The notes beneath the pieces were generated by a model that made no database searches, was not told the DNA's origin, and was given only the letters and a program-made list of their open reading frames with translations. Positions 1-6,320 of a DNA stretch of 7,533 bases are shown here, piece by piece; positions within the stretch are counted from its first letter, which is position 1; every line of letters starts with the position of its first letter. The translations under genes and the position numbers were made by a program. Source of the DNA: Clostridia bacterium (GTDB lineage Bacteria > Bacillota > Clostridia > Christensenellales > CAG-1252). Location of the stretch: the NCBI GenBank assembly GCA_009928745.1, contig SACC01000052.1:1-7533 (forward strand). The letters are read 5' to 3'.

Positions 1-175
1 TTCAATAGTATCATCTAATGAAACTCCAAAGTATTTAAATAGAGTTAAAAATACTATTATAAATGAAATCATATCTTCACAGTCAACTGATGTTGATGCC
101 GTATCTGGGGCTACTAGGTCTAGTAATGGTATTATGCAGGCAGTTAATGATGCATTAAATGATGCGTTAAAATAA
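1..175 (+). CDS. FMN-binding domain protein, C-terminal end (5' truncated by window edge)
   Basis: This is the last 57 codons of a plus-strand gene, open from base 2 to a TAA at 173-175; its start lies outside the window. The translated end contains DAVSGAT (bases 95-115), followed by RSSNGIMQAVNDAL. This matches the C-terminal signature of the FMN_bind domain (family knowledge), in which the Thr of Dxx(S/T)GAT can be covalently flavinylated by an ApbE-type flavin transferase. Here that Thr codon is 113-115. Such proteins usually sit at or outside the membrane and take part in electron transfer, for example RnfG/NqrC-like subunits or extracellular flavoproteins. The N-terminal part that would show a signal peptide or membrane segment is not visible, so the exact subfamily cannot be decided. 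The gene is AT-rich and converges on the minus-strand operon. Confidence 0.75.
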   Translation, partial: SIVSSNETPKYLNRVKNTIINEIISSQSTDVDAVSGATRSSNGIMQAVNDALNDALK

Positions 176-198
176 AAAGACAATTATTTTGTCTTTTT
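174..198. terminator. putative bidirectional intrinsic terminator between convergent genes
   Basis: A perfect 10-bp inverted repeat pairs AAAAAGACAA (174-183) with TTGTCTTTTT (189-198) around a 5-base loop. On the plus strand the right arm runs directly into a T-run (194-199). On the minus strand the other arm ends in T5, followed by ATTTT. It lies exactly where two convergent genes end: the plus-strand stop (173-175) reaches into one arm and the minus-strand stop (184-186) is in the loop. The stem has only two G-C pairs, so termination may be weak. Placement and T-runs support the call; stability does not. Confidence 0.5.
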
Positions 199-561
199 TA
201 GTGCTTTTAATACTATTTCATATCTTATTTTATCTTTTTCTCTAGTGCTTGTTTTTAGATACATCATATATTTTTCTAAGCTTTCTAAATTGTAGCCATT
301 ATATCTTTCTATTTTCCATTCTTCTAAAGTATCTGGTTTGCATTCTACTTTGTCATTAACAATATACCAACCATTTTCTTTTTGGTGTAGATTATAGTTT
401 GCTTTTAATTGTTCTAAACCTTTTTCAGTAACAGCAATATCAAGATCACCCGCGCTATCAAATAAGTCTCTTAATACAAGGGCTGACGATGATAAGATCC
501 AAAACTCTTCTTTATCAATTTTTAGTGATTGTAGTAGTTCTAGTAATTCTTCTTTGTTCAT
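184..561 (-). CDS. small protein resembling a minimal nucleotidyltransferase fold
   Basis: This 125-residue protein has no assigned function that I recognise. Residues 20-44 run from FWILSSSALVLRD to a GDLDIAV segment. That resembles the start of the DNA polymerase beta-like minimal nucleotidyltransferase fold, where a helix is followed by a D-x-D metal-binding pair (here D39 and D41). E73 in VEC could be the third carboxylate. The usual glycine of the hG[GS] motif is replaced by serine (S24-S26), so activity is uncertain. The C-terminal half is charged and helical, ending in KALKKTK. The start is well supported: GGAG (568-571) lies 6 bases upstream, and the ATG overlaps the upstream TGA as ATGA. 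It should therefore be co-transcribed and translationally coupled with the ribF-like gene. GC content is about 28% by hand count, well below the rest of the operon. It could be a toxin- or antitoxin-like nucleotidyltransferase or an inactive relative, but no partner gene is visible. Confidence 0.6.
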   Translation of the reverse strand: MNKEELLELLQSLKIDKEEFWILSSSALVLRDLFDSAGDLDIAVTEKGLEQLKANYNLHQKENGWYIVNDKVECKPDTLEEWKIERYNGYNLESLEKYMMYLKTSTREKDKIRYEIVLKALKKTK

Positions 562-1076
562 TCTTTACTCCAGTTAATATTCTTATTTTTCGCTTGAATT
601 ACAAAATCATAAATTTGTTTTTGTTCGTTTTCCATAATTAACGGCTTTACCGAACAGTCAATATCAAAATCTTTGCAATACTTTTTGAGGTCTTCAGTAT
701 CGTTCTCGGCAAATACGCCATATGTATAATCGGCGCCGGAAGCGATAAATGTAATATCCAAATGTTTTAACAGCATATCGAGGAACTCTCTGCCGCTCAT
801 AGCAAGAATTTCGATAGTGGCGTCAATATAAAATATATTTTTAATCCCGTAGCTTTCAATCAACTTGCATCTTTCCTCAAAAGAATAAATCTCCTTGACC
901 TCTCTGCCTAAAAGTTTATAAATATTATTTGAGAAAGTAAAAACCGAAGGAATTGCCGAGTCGATTGCAATAACCGTATTAAAAATACTTTGATGACCTA
1001 AATGTATCGCGTCAAAATATCCTAGCGCAAGCGCAACCTTATTCTCTTTGTTACATTCAAACAAGTTCTTTATCAT
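558..1076 (-). CDS. ribF: truncated RibF-like protein: FMN adenylyltransferase domain only
   Basis: RibF normally is a bifunctional enzyme of about 300 residues: an N-terminal FMN adenylyltransferase (FAD synthetase) domain and a C-terminal riboflavin kinase. This copy has 172 residues. It shows the nucleotidyl-transfer signature GYFDAIHLGHQ (residues 19-29, with H25xGH28), then FTF, an EER motif, and GADYTYG, equivalent to the usual GeDFrFG. The ISSTxxR-type motif expected after this is absent, as is the entire kinase domain with its PTAN motif. The last ~25 residues, beginning near ENEQKQ, look unrelated to RibF. No kinase-like sequence is seen downstream in 184-557. The start overlaps truB by 20 bases with no clear Shine-Dalgarno, so translation probably depends on coupling; an in-frame stop at 1086-1088 excludes earlier starts. 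Homology is secure. Whether it still makes FAD is doubtful, and a complete riboflavin kinase/RibF would have to be encoded elsewhere or flavins imported. Confidence 0.8.
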   Translation of the reverse strand: MIKNLFECNKENKVALALGYFDAIHLGHQSIFNTVIAIDSAIPSVFTFSNNIYKLLGREVKEIYSFEERCKLIESYGIKNIFYIDATIEILAMSGREFLDMLLKHLDITFIASGADYTYGVFAENDTEDLKKYCKDFDIDCSVKPLIMENEQKQIYDFVIQAKNKNINWSKE

Positions 1077-1932
1077 AGCGTAATATCATCTTTAATCGAC
1101 CTTTATCCGATATGGCGATGCCGTAAGCTTCACCACCCATTCTAAGTAAAAATAATTCTTCAGGCATATTCGCAGGCGTTAATATAACTCCGTTGTCAAT
1201 CTTGTGTTTGAACTCCGGACTTACATCAAAAGCCGGAAGTGTCGCGCCATATTGCTCAACGGTAATAAATGCGCTGTCTGGGTCAGCTGCGATTTCCTCC
1301 AAGGTCTTTGCGCTTTCAATCATAAAACTGCCGTTCTGCAGTCTGATTATGCTTGCCATATAACCGCAAGTACCTAATGCTTCCGCCATATCGCGGCAAA
1401 TGCTTCTTATATATGTACCGCTGCCGCATTCGATATCGAATACATATTCATTGACTGCGCTTTCGATTACCCTGATATCGTGAATAATAATAAGTTTTGG
1501 CGCAAGCTCCACTTCAATGCCTTTTCGAGCGAGTTTATATGCTCTAACACCGTTGACGCACTTTGAAGAATACTGAGGCGGCAGTTGCTCCTGCGAACCA
1601 ATCAATGAGGGAAGTACAGCCAATACTTTATCAATAGTTATATTGCAAGGTATAGTATCGGTAACAACTCCGTCGCTATCTAAAGTGTCAGTAGTTAATC
1701 CGAATATAAATTTTGCGCGATATAGCTTGGTTTTTGCAAGTAAATAATTAAATAATTTTCTTGCGCTGCCGACTGCGACTGGTAAAACCCCAGCGCCTAA
1801 CGGATCTAGCGTACCGAGATGTCCGACTTTCAGTTTCTGTCCAGTCTTGTCTCTTAAAAAATTCCTGATTATTACGACGACATCCGAAGAGGTAATTCCT
1901 GACGGTTTAAGAACATTAAAAAATCCGTTCAT
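1057..1932 (-). CDS. truB: tRNA pseudouridine(55) synthase TruB
   Basis: TruB isomerises U55 in the T-loop of most tRNAs to pseudouridine and also helps tRNA fold. The 291-residue protein has the usual length. It begins with the typical GFFNVLKPSGITSSDVV stretch and carries the catalytic motif GHLGTLDP (residues 37-44), with D43 as the nucleophilic aspartate. Y71 in the YRAKF segment matches the conserved active-site tyrosine, followed by LTTDTLDSDG (79-88). VNGVRAYKLARKG (126-138) and GTYIRS (172-177) are further family motifs. The remaining C-terminal part is the short PUA-like region found in many bacterial TruBs. The ATG overlaps the stop of the upstream nrnA-like gene as ATGA (1932-1929), so the two are translationally coupled; the ribosome binding site is weak. 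Nothing essential appears to be missing. Confidence 0.97.
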   Translation of the reverse strand: MNGFFNVLKPSGITSSDVVVIIRNFLRDKTGQKLKVGHLGTLDPLGAGVLPVAVGSARKLFNYLLAKTKLYRAKFIFGLTTDTLDSDGVVTDTIPCNITIDKVLAVLPSLIGSQEQLPPQYSSKCVNGVRAYKLARKGIEVELAPKLIIIHDIRVIESAVNEYVFDIECGSGTYIRSICRDMAEALGTCGYMASIIRLQNGSFMIESAKTLEEIAADPDSAFITVEQYGATLPAFDVSPEFKHKIDNGVILTPANMPEELFLLRMGGEAYGIAISDKGRLKMILRYDKELV

Positions 1933-2882
1933 AGATTATCCGCGCAAACTTTCAATATTTCGTCAATGACATTCTCAACATAGCCGTTACGCACAAATCC
2001 TGCCGCCCTAGTATGACCGCCACCGCCAAAATATTGAGCAATAGTCGCAGCGTCGGCGTTGCCTTTTGTTCTCAGGCTGATTTTGAAATTTTTATCTTTT
2101 ACTTCGCTGATACCGACTGCGATTTTTACTTCCTCAATATTGATAATATCGTAAAGCAAGCCCGATGTGTTTTGCATATTGGTATTAGTATTTTTAAAAT
2201 CTTCCTGTGAGAATACCACAACGGCTATCTGCCGATCGGCAAAAAACATAGTTTTGGATAAAGAACGCATTTTCAGCATAAAGGTATCATAGGTATTAGC
2301 CTTTATAAAATGGTAATAGATTTTGTTAGAATCAAAATTGAATTTTAACAGCTGAGATGCAATAGCGTGCGAGTCAGAATTAACGGAGGAATTGCCAAAA
2401 CCGCCGGTATCGGTAATAATGCCGGCAAAGAGAATCTCAGCTATTGTCGCATCTATATATTCATTGTAATGTTCGCTTATAAAATTATAAACATTTTCGC
2501 AGTTAGATGATGCTTCCTGCAGATAACTGATCTCTGTAAATTTTTCGTGAGTTTTATGATGGTCAATAGATATCGTATGTTTTGCGCGGGGTAACAGCTT
2601 GGACGACTCACCTATTCGGCTAATATCGCTGCTGTCAACCACAATCACTGTATCATAGCTCAAAAGCGCGCGCAAATTGAATAGCTCAATTCTCGGAATA
2701 ATGTTTAGCTTTGGATCAATAACATCATCGCAAATAAGCTCGGCAATTTTGCCGCGCTTACTGAGCGCCAATACAAGCGCAAGCGCGCTGCACACAGTAT
2801 CACCATCGGGATTTTTGTGAGCAACAACACCGATTGAAGAGGAATTCTCAATTATATTGTATATATCGTTAAATATTTTCAT
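1929..2882 (-). CDS. nrnA: DHH/DHHA1 phosphoesterase, NrnA-like oligoribonuclease / pAp phosphatase
   Basis: NrnA-type proteins degrade very short RNAs (2-5 nt) and dephosphorylate 3'-phosphoadenosine 5'-phosphate in Firmicutes lacking Orn; several members also hydrolyse cyclic-dinucleotide products such as pApA or pGpG. This 317-residue protein has all the metal-binding DHH motifs: HKNPDGD (22-28), VDSSD (82-86), DHH (107-109) and ITDTGGF (156-162). The C-terminal DHHA1 domain has GGGGHTRAAGF (286-296), which binds the substrate. Length and order match the family, and its place between rbfA and truB is the usual one in Clostridia. The ATG at 2882 overlaps the end of rbfA by 14 bases and has AAAGGA (2885-2890) only two bases upstream, an unusually close spacing. 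Exact substrate preference among RNA, pAp and linear dinucleotides cannot be read from the sequence. Confidence 0.93.
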   Translation of the reverse strand: MKIFNDIYNIIENSSSIGVVAHKNPDGDTVCSALALVLALSKRGKIAELICDDVIDPKLNIIPRIELFNLRALLSYDTVIVVDSSDISRIGESSKLLPRAKHTISIDHHKTHEKFTEISYLQEASSNCENVYNFISEHYNEYIDATIAEILFAGIITDTGGFGNSSVNSDSHAIASQLLKFNFDSNKIYYHFIKANTYDTFMLKMRSLSKTMFFADRQIAVVVFSQEDFKNTNTNMQNTSGLLYDIINIEEVKIAVGISEVKDKNFKISLRTKGNADAATIAQYFGGGGHTRAAGFVRNGYVENVIDEILKVCADNL

Positions 2883-3231
2883 CGTCCTTTAGATTTTTGG
2901 TAGCTTCATCAATAATTTTGCTGATACGTACAGAGTATTCTGCGCTGGTATCTTCCACAATCTGCAAAGTTGGAATATTGCGTAGCAGCACGCGTGTTTT
3001 TAACAGTCTGCGTATATAGTTGACACTGCTTTTTAATGCATCAAACACTGCTTTACGCTTATCCTCATCTCCGTAATAGCTTACGTGTACCCTTGCATAG
3101 CTTAGGTCGTTGGTTGTACGGACTTCAATCACGGTGAGAATACCGCAAAGACGCGGATCTCTCAACTCATGCATAATAATTTCACTTATATGCTTTTGCA
3201 GTTCGGAATTTACTCTATCAATATTGGGCAT
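2869..3231 (-). CDS. rbfA: 30S ribosome-binding factor RbfA
   Basis: RbfA is a single KH-type (type II) domain protein that binds the immature 30S subunit near the 5' end of 16S rRNA, supports its maturation, and is important at low temperature. The 120-residue sequence fits. RVNSELQKHISEII near the start is the typical N-terminal helix. HELRDPRL (21-28) is the conserved DPR segment. NDLSYARVHVS (41-51) is the characteristic DL-x-x-A-x-V strand, and the C-terminal part has the LRNIPTLQIVEDTSAEYSVR region. The start is well supported: AAAGGTGG (3238-3245) lies 6 bases upstream, inside the last codons of infB. Only one base separates the infB stop from this ATG. Its position immediately after infB is the standard one. 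Confidence 0.96.
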   Translation of the reverse strand: MPNIDRVNSELQKHISEIIMHELRDPRLCGILTVIEVRTTNDLSYARVHVSYYGDEDKRKAVFDALKSSVNYIRRLLKTRVLLRNIPTLQIVEDTSAEYSVRISKIIDEATKNLKDDENI

Positions 3232-3232
3232 A

Positions 3233-6001
3233 TTATTCCACCTTTTCTATGGTGAAACATTCGATAATGTCACCATTTTTAATATCGTTATAGTTATTTA
3301 TGCCAACGCCGCATTCATAACCTGTCGCTACTTCTTTAACATCATCTTTTATTCTCTTCAAAGAAGATATTTTTCCTTCTGTAATAACAATGTTGTCGCG
3401 CAGTAATCTTATGCTGGCGTTACGCTCAATTTTGCCTTCTACTACATAACAGCCCGCTATTGTGCCGACGCCTGTAATACGGAAAGTATCTCTAACTTCA
3501 GCTTTACCGAGTAAAGTCTCCTTGAATTTCGGCGCAAGCATCCCTTTAAGCGCAAGCTCAATGTCATTGATTACATCATAGATAATACGGTAATTGCGTA
3601 TATCAATGCTGAATCTTGCCGCCGCTATTTTCGCATTGGTGTCGGGACGCACATTGAAACATATTATTATTGAATTGGAGGTTGACGCAAGCATAACATC
3701 ACTTTCGTTGACAGCTCCAACCGCGCTATGCACCAATGTAACTTTAACTTCGCTGTTCGTAAGTTTATTAAGCTCCTGAACAAGCGCTTCAACAGAGCCT
3801 TGCACATCGGCTTTAATAATAAGATTCAAATCCTTTAGCTTGCCTTGACCAATCTGCTTGAATATGTCTTCAAGGTTTGTGGAAGCTGAGCTGAACTTGT
3901 CATCTCTTTGACGGATACGGCGCTCAGATGCAAGCTGCTTTGCAAGTTTTTCGTCAACAGCGACTATCTGGTCGCCTGCGTGCGGTACTTCTTCAAACCC
4001 AAGAATGGATACAGGCATTGAAGGTCCTGCGCTCTTAACGGGATTGCCTTTGTCATCAAACATTAATTTTACCCTACCGGTAACAGAACCTGCCACAACG
4101 TAATCGGACACTTTCAGCGTACCGTTCTGTACTAATATTGTAGCTATCGGTCCCTTTGCCTTGTCAAGTCTTGCCTCAATTATCGTACCCTTGGCGTTCG
4201 CCTTAGGATTGGCTTTCAATTCATTAAGCTCTGCAACGAGGAGCATATTCTCTAATAATTTATCAACGCCCTCGCCAGTCTTTGCTGATACTGGTATGCA
4301 GATTATGTCGCCGCCCCAATCTTCTACAAGGAGTCCGTTATTGGAAAGATCAACCTTAACCTTTTCGATATCCGCTGCCGATTTATCCATCTTATTAGCA
4401 GCAATGATTATTGGCACATTAGCAGCTCTTGCGTGGTTAATAGCCTCAAGAGTCTGTGGCATTATTGAATCGTCTGCCGCAACTACAATTACCGCTATAT
4501 CGGTGACTTGAGCGCCTCTTGCTCTTAATGCGGTAAACGCTTCGTGACCGGGAGTGTCAAGGAAGGTGATTTTCTCACCCTTCAGTTTAATAGTATAAGC
4601 TCCGATATGCTGGGTTATTCCGCCCGCTTCGCCTGAAGCGACATTCGCCTTACGGATATAGTCGAGCAAAGAAGTTTTGCCGTGATCGACATGACCCATA
4701 ATAGTAACTATCGGCGCGCGCTTAACTAACTTGGAGGTATCTATTGCTTCCTCTTTAACCAATTCGTCAAGCTTATCTTCCATTGTCTGCTCAAGTTTCA
4801 ACTCTAACTCTACACCGAACTCACCGCTAATCAGTGAAGCCGTGTCAAAATCTATAGAATCGTTAATGTTCTTAAATATACCAAGAATAAGTAACTTCTT
4901 TACGATATCCGCGCTGGGCTTGCCTATCTTGTCGCCCAAAACCTTGATGGACACGGGATTTATGTTAATAACTGCGCGATCAATTACTATTGGTTGCGGA
5001 GCCAAAGACGGTTTAAGATATTTTTTGGACTTAAAACGTCTTGCAATTTCGCTTGCGTCTATCTCTTCACCGTTAGCTAGTTCTCTGCGAAGAATAACGC
5101 GCTTGTTAGTCTTCTTGTCCTCAAAGTTGCCTTTGTCAAAAGACTTTTTACTGGGCTTTCCCTTAAAACTATTCGACGCTGCAGGCGGAATAAATGTTGC
5201 TCCTGCCGGCGGCGCAGAGGGTTTCGCCCCGAATCCGCCTGGAGCGCGGTTAGGAAATGCTCCGTCTTTTCTTTCGAATCCGCCCGGACGGTTCTCGGCA
5301 AAGCGTGTATCGCGACGTTGCTGACGGTCGTTGTTCTCAGGTATATATGTTTTAATTGGCACAAACTTTCGTGGTTCTGCCACATTTTGCGCTCTTAAAG
5401 GATTGATTTTGGGCTTATCTGCAACTTTTTCCGCATGAGGCTCGCTACCAACGGTCTCTTTAACTTTTTCGTGCGTTTTTTCAGGTTTTAAAGGCTCTTT
5501 TTCAATCTTTGCTGCAACCTTTTCGGTCTTCGCTATAACTTTTTCGGGTTTGACAGCTGCTTTTTCAATATTAGCCTCAACATCCGTCTTTGCAACTTCT
5601 TTATCCAAAACATGCTCTGACTTTTCGGTTGCTTCAGTTGTTTTTATAACGACATCATTCTGGGTTTCGTCATGCGTCTCAACTGTTGCTTCTTGGACAA
5701 GAACCTTTTCGTTCTCTATTTCTTCAGCAACGAAGGTCGCTGAATCATCTTCAGCTACAAGCGTATCCTGCTCTTCAGCCTGCTGTTCCTGCCTTTCCTG
5801 CCTTTCTCTCTCCTCACGGAGAGCGCGCTCCAAAAGATCCCGCTTATTCTTAACATCTATAAGCAGGTTTTCACCCTTTCTTCTCGCATCTTTCAGCTCG
5901 ATAAAAAGTGGTCTTAATTTTTCTTCTTCAAGTTTGTACAATGCATTAATGTTTGATAGAGCATCACTGTTAGCTGTATTGTTGTTTGCTGTACTACTCA
6001 T
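3233..6001 (-). CDS. infB: translation initiation factor IF2
   Basis: IF2 is the GTPase that brings fMet-tRNA to the 30S subunit and promotes subunit joining. With the start chosen here it has 922 residues. A long charged N-terminal extension (1 to ~335) contains an E/R/Q-rich coiled-coil-like part, a K/E/A-rich repeat zone (146-180) and a G/P/R-rich linker. An IF2_N domain follows (~338-402). The G domain has all motifs: GHVDHGKT (436-443), DTPGH (482-486), NKMD (536-539) and SAK (572-574). Domain II, domain III and the fMet-tRNA-binding C-terminal domain complete the protein, the last with FRITGVGTIAGCYV and YECGVG. The upstream in-frame GTG at 6010 is rejected because it forms part of the Shine-Dalgarno; the ATG at 6001 has AAGGAGGTG 6 bases upstream. 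It overlaps the end of ylxQ by 8 bases. Confidence 0.97.
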   Translation of the reverse strand: MSSTANNNTANSDALSNINALYKLEEEKLRPLFIELKDARRKGENLLIDVKNKRDLLERALREERERQERQEQQAEEQDTLVAEDDSATFVAEEIENEKVLVQEATVETHDETQNDVVIKTTEATEKSEHVLDKEVAKTDVEANIEKAAVKPEKVIAKTEKVAAKIEKEPLKPEKTHEKVKETVGSEPHAEKVADKPKINPLRAQNVAEPRKFVPIKTYIPENNDRQQRRDTRFAENRPGGFERKDGAFPNRAPGGFGAKPSAPPAGATFIPPAASNSFKGKPSKKSFDKGNFEDKKTNKRVILRRELANGEEIDASEIARRFKSKKYLKPSLAPQPIVIDRAVININPVSIKVLGDKIGKPSADIVKKLLILGIFKNINDSIDFDTASLISGEFGVELELKLEQTMEDKLDELVKEEAIDTSKLVKRAPIVTIMGHVDHGKTSLLDYIRKANVASGEAGGITQHIGAYTIKLKGEKITFLDTPGHEAFTALRARGAQVTDIAVIVVAADDSIMPQTLEAINHARAANVPIIIAANKMDKSAADIEKVKVDLSNNGLLVEDWGGDIICIPVSAKTGEGVDKLLENMLLVAELNELKANPKANAKGTIIEARLDKAKGPIATILVQNGTLKVSDYVVAGSVTGRVKLMFDDKGNPVKSAGPSMPVSILGFEEVPHAGDQIVAVDEKLAKQLASERRIRQRDDKFSSASTNLEDIFKQIGQGKLKDLNLIIKADVQGSVEALVQELNKLTNSEVKVTLVHSAVGAVNESDVMLASTSNSIIICFNVRPDTNAKIAAARFSIDIRNYRIIYDVINDIELALKGMLAPKFKETLLGKAEVRDTFRITGVGTIAGCYVVEGKIERNASIRLLRDNIVITEGKISSLKRIKDDVKEVATGYECGVGINNYNDIKNGDIIECFTIEKVE
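5462..5566 (-). repeat. five 21-bp coding units (heptad repeat) in the IF2 N-terminal extension
   Basis: Within infB, five consecutive 21-base units encode seven-residue blocks: EKAAVKP, EKVIAKT, EKVAAKI, EKEPLKP and EKTHEKV (IF2 residues 146-180). Every block starts with EK and has K at position 6. A further related block, EKVADKP, occurs 10 residues later (bases 5411-5431). The units differ in sequence but not length, as expected for an old tandem duplication that keeps the reading frame. The pattern suggests a flexible or helical charged linker. Its function is unknown. Confidence 0.85.
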
Positions 6002-6320
6002 TAGATGCACCTCCTTCTGTTACGCTGTGTCTTATAGCTTCTGCGAGATTTTTGTCCGCTATCGCTATGCATTTGCAGTTAATTTTATTCACGCATTCCT
6101 CCATTTGCTTATCTTCAAATATTATCACGGGTATTGAGTTTTGTTCAGAATAGGTGGTTAGCCTACTTTTTGAAGTTCGGTTAATACTGTCCGTGTAAAT
6201 AATCAAATACAATTTTTTGCTGTTGCCTACAACAAAATCTGCGCCAAATACTATATTGCGAGATTTAATTGCAAAGCCAATATATGTTTTAATTTTTCTT
6301 TGCGCTGTTGTAATCATCAT
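5994..6320 (-). CDS. ylxQ: YlxQ-like ribosomal L7Ae-family protein
   Basis: This 108-residue protein sits between ylxR and infB, where Firmicutes carry ylxQ, a small L7Ae/L30e-fold RNA-binding protein of poorly known role (kink-turn binding is proposed for relatives). Sequence support is moderate: the early segment IKTYIGFAIKSRNIVFGAD resembles the family start (LLGLArRAgklvsG). LYLIIYTDS matches the central LVliAxDa strand, and CIAIADKNLAEAI matches the C-terminal (v)iaixDxgfA. The ATG at 6320 directly follows an in-frame TAA, so no earlier start is possible. A second ATG at 6317 is the only close alternative. There is no well-placed Shine-Dalgarno; a GAGG at 6336-6339 is 15 bases away. It overlaps ylxR by 32 bases, so translation is probably coupled. 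Its last codons (EGGA) form the infB ribosome binding site. Confidence 0.8.
   Translation of the reverse strand: MMITTAQRKIKTYIGFAIKSRNIVFGADFVVGNSKKLYLIIYTDSINRTSKSRLTTYSEQNSIPVIIFEDKQMEECVNKINCKCIAIADKNLAEAIRHSVTEGGASNE
6008..6016 (-). promoter_or_regulatory. infB Shine-Dalgarno sequence (decides the start codon)
   Basis: The minus strand reads AAGGAGGTG, complementary to the 3' end of 16S rRNA, followed by CATCTA and the ATG at 6001-5999. The last three bases are an in-frame GTG that would otherwise extend IF2 by three residues. With a 6-base spacer the ATG is ideally placed, so the GTG is part of the binding site, not the start. The site is itself coding sequence for the EGGA near the C-terminus of YlxQ. 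Confidence 0.9.

Noticed and set aside
3110..3406. Plus-strand frame with hydrophobic stretches across the rbfA-infB junction
   Set aside because: Apparent membrane segments arise from the antisense of conserved rbfA and infB coding sequence.
4731..5324. Long plus-strand open frame of 197 codons opposite infB
   Set aside because: It is antisense to the IF2_N and linker region of a certain infB; its Ser/Leu/Ile-rich product is what the reverse of Lys/Glu/Asp-rich codons gives, and no family motif is visible.
5077..5385. Minus-strand open frame of 102 codons in another frame inside infB
   Set aside because: It lies wholly within infB in a different frame and has no family resemblance; the infB frame is continuous across it.
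6008..6010. GTG as the infB start codon
   Set aside because: It belongs to the AAGGAGGTG ribosome binding site for the ATG at 6001.
5550..6137. Plus-strand open frame of 195 codons opposite the infB 5' end and ylxQ
   Set aside because: Ser/Thr/Phe-rich shadow of the E/K-rich IF2 extension; it crosses two genes and has no recognisable domain.
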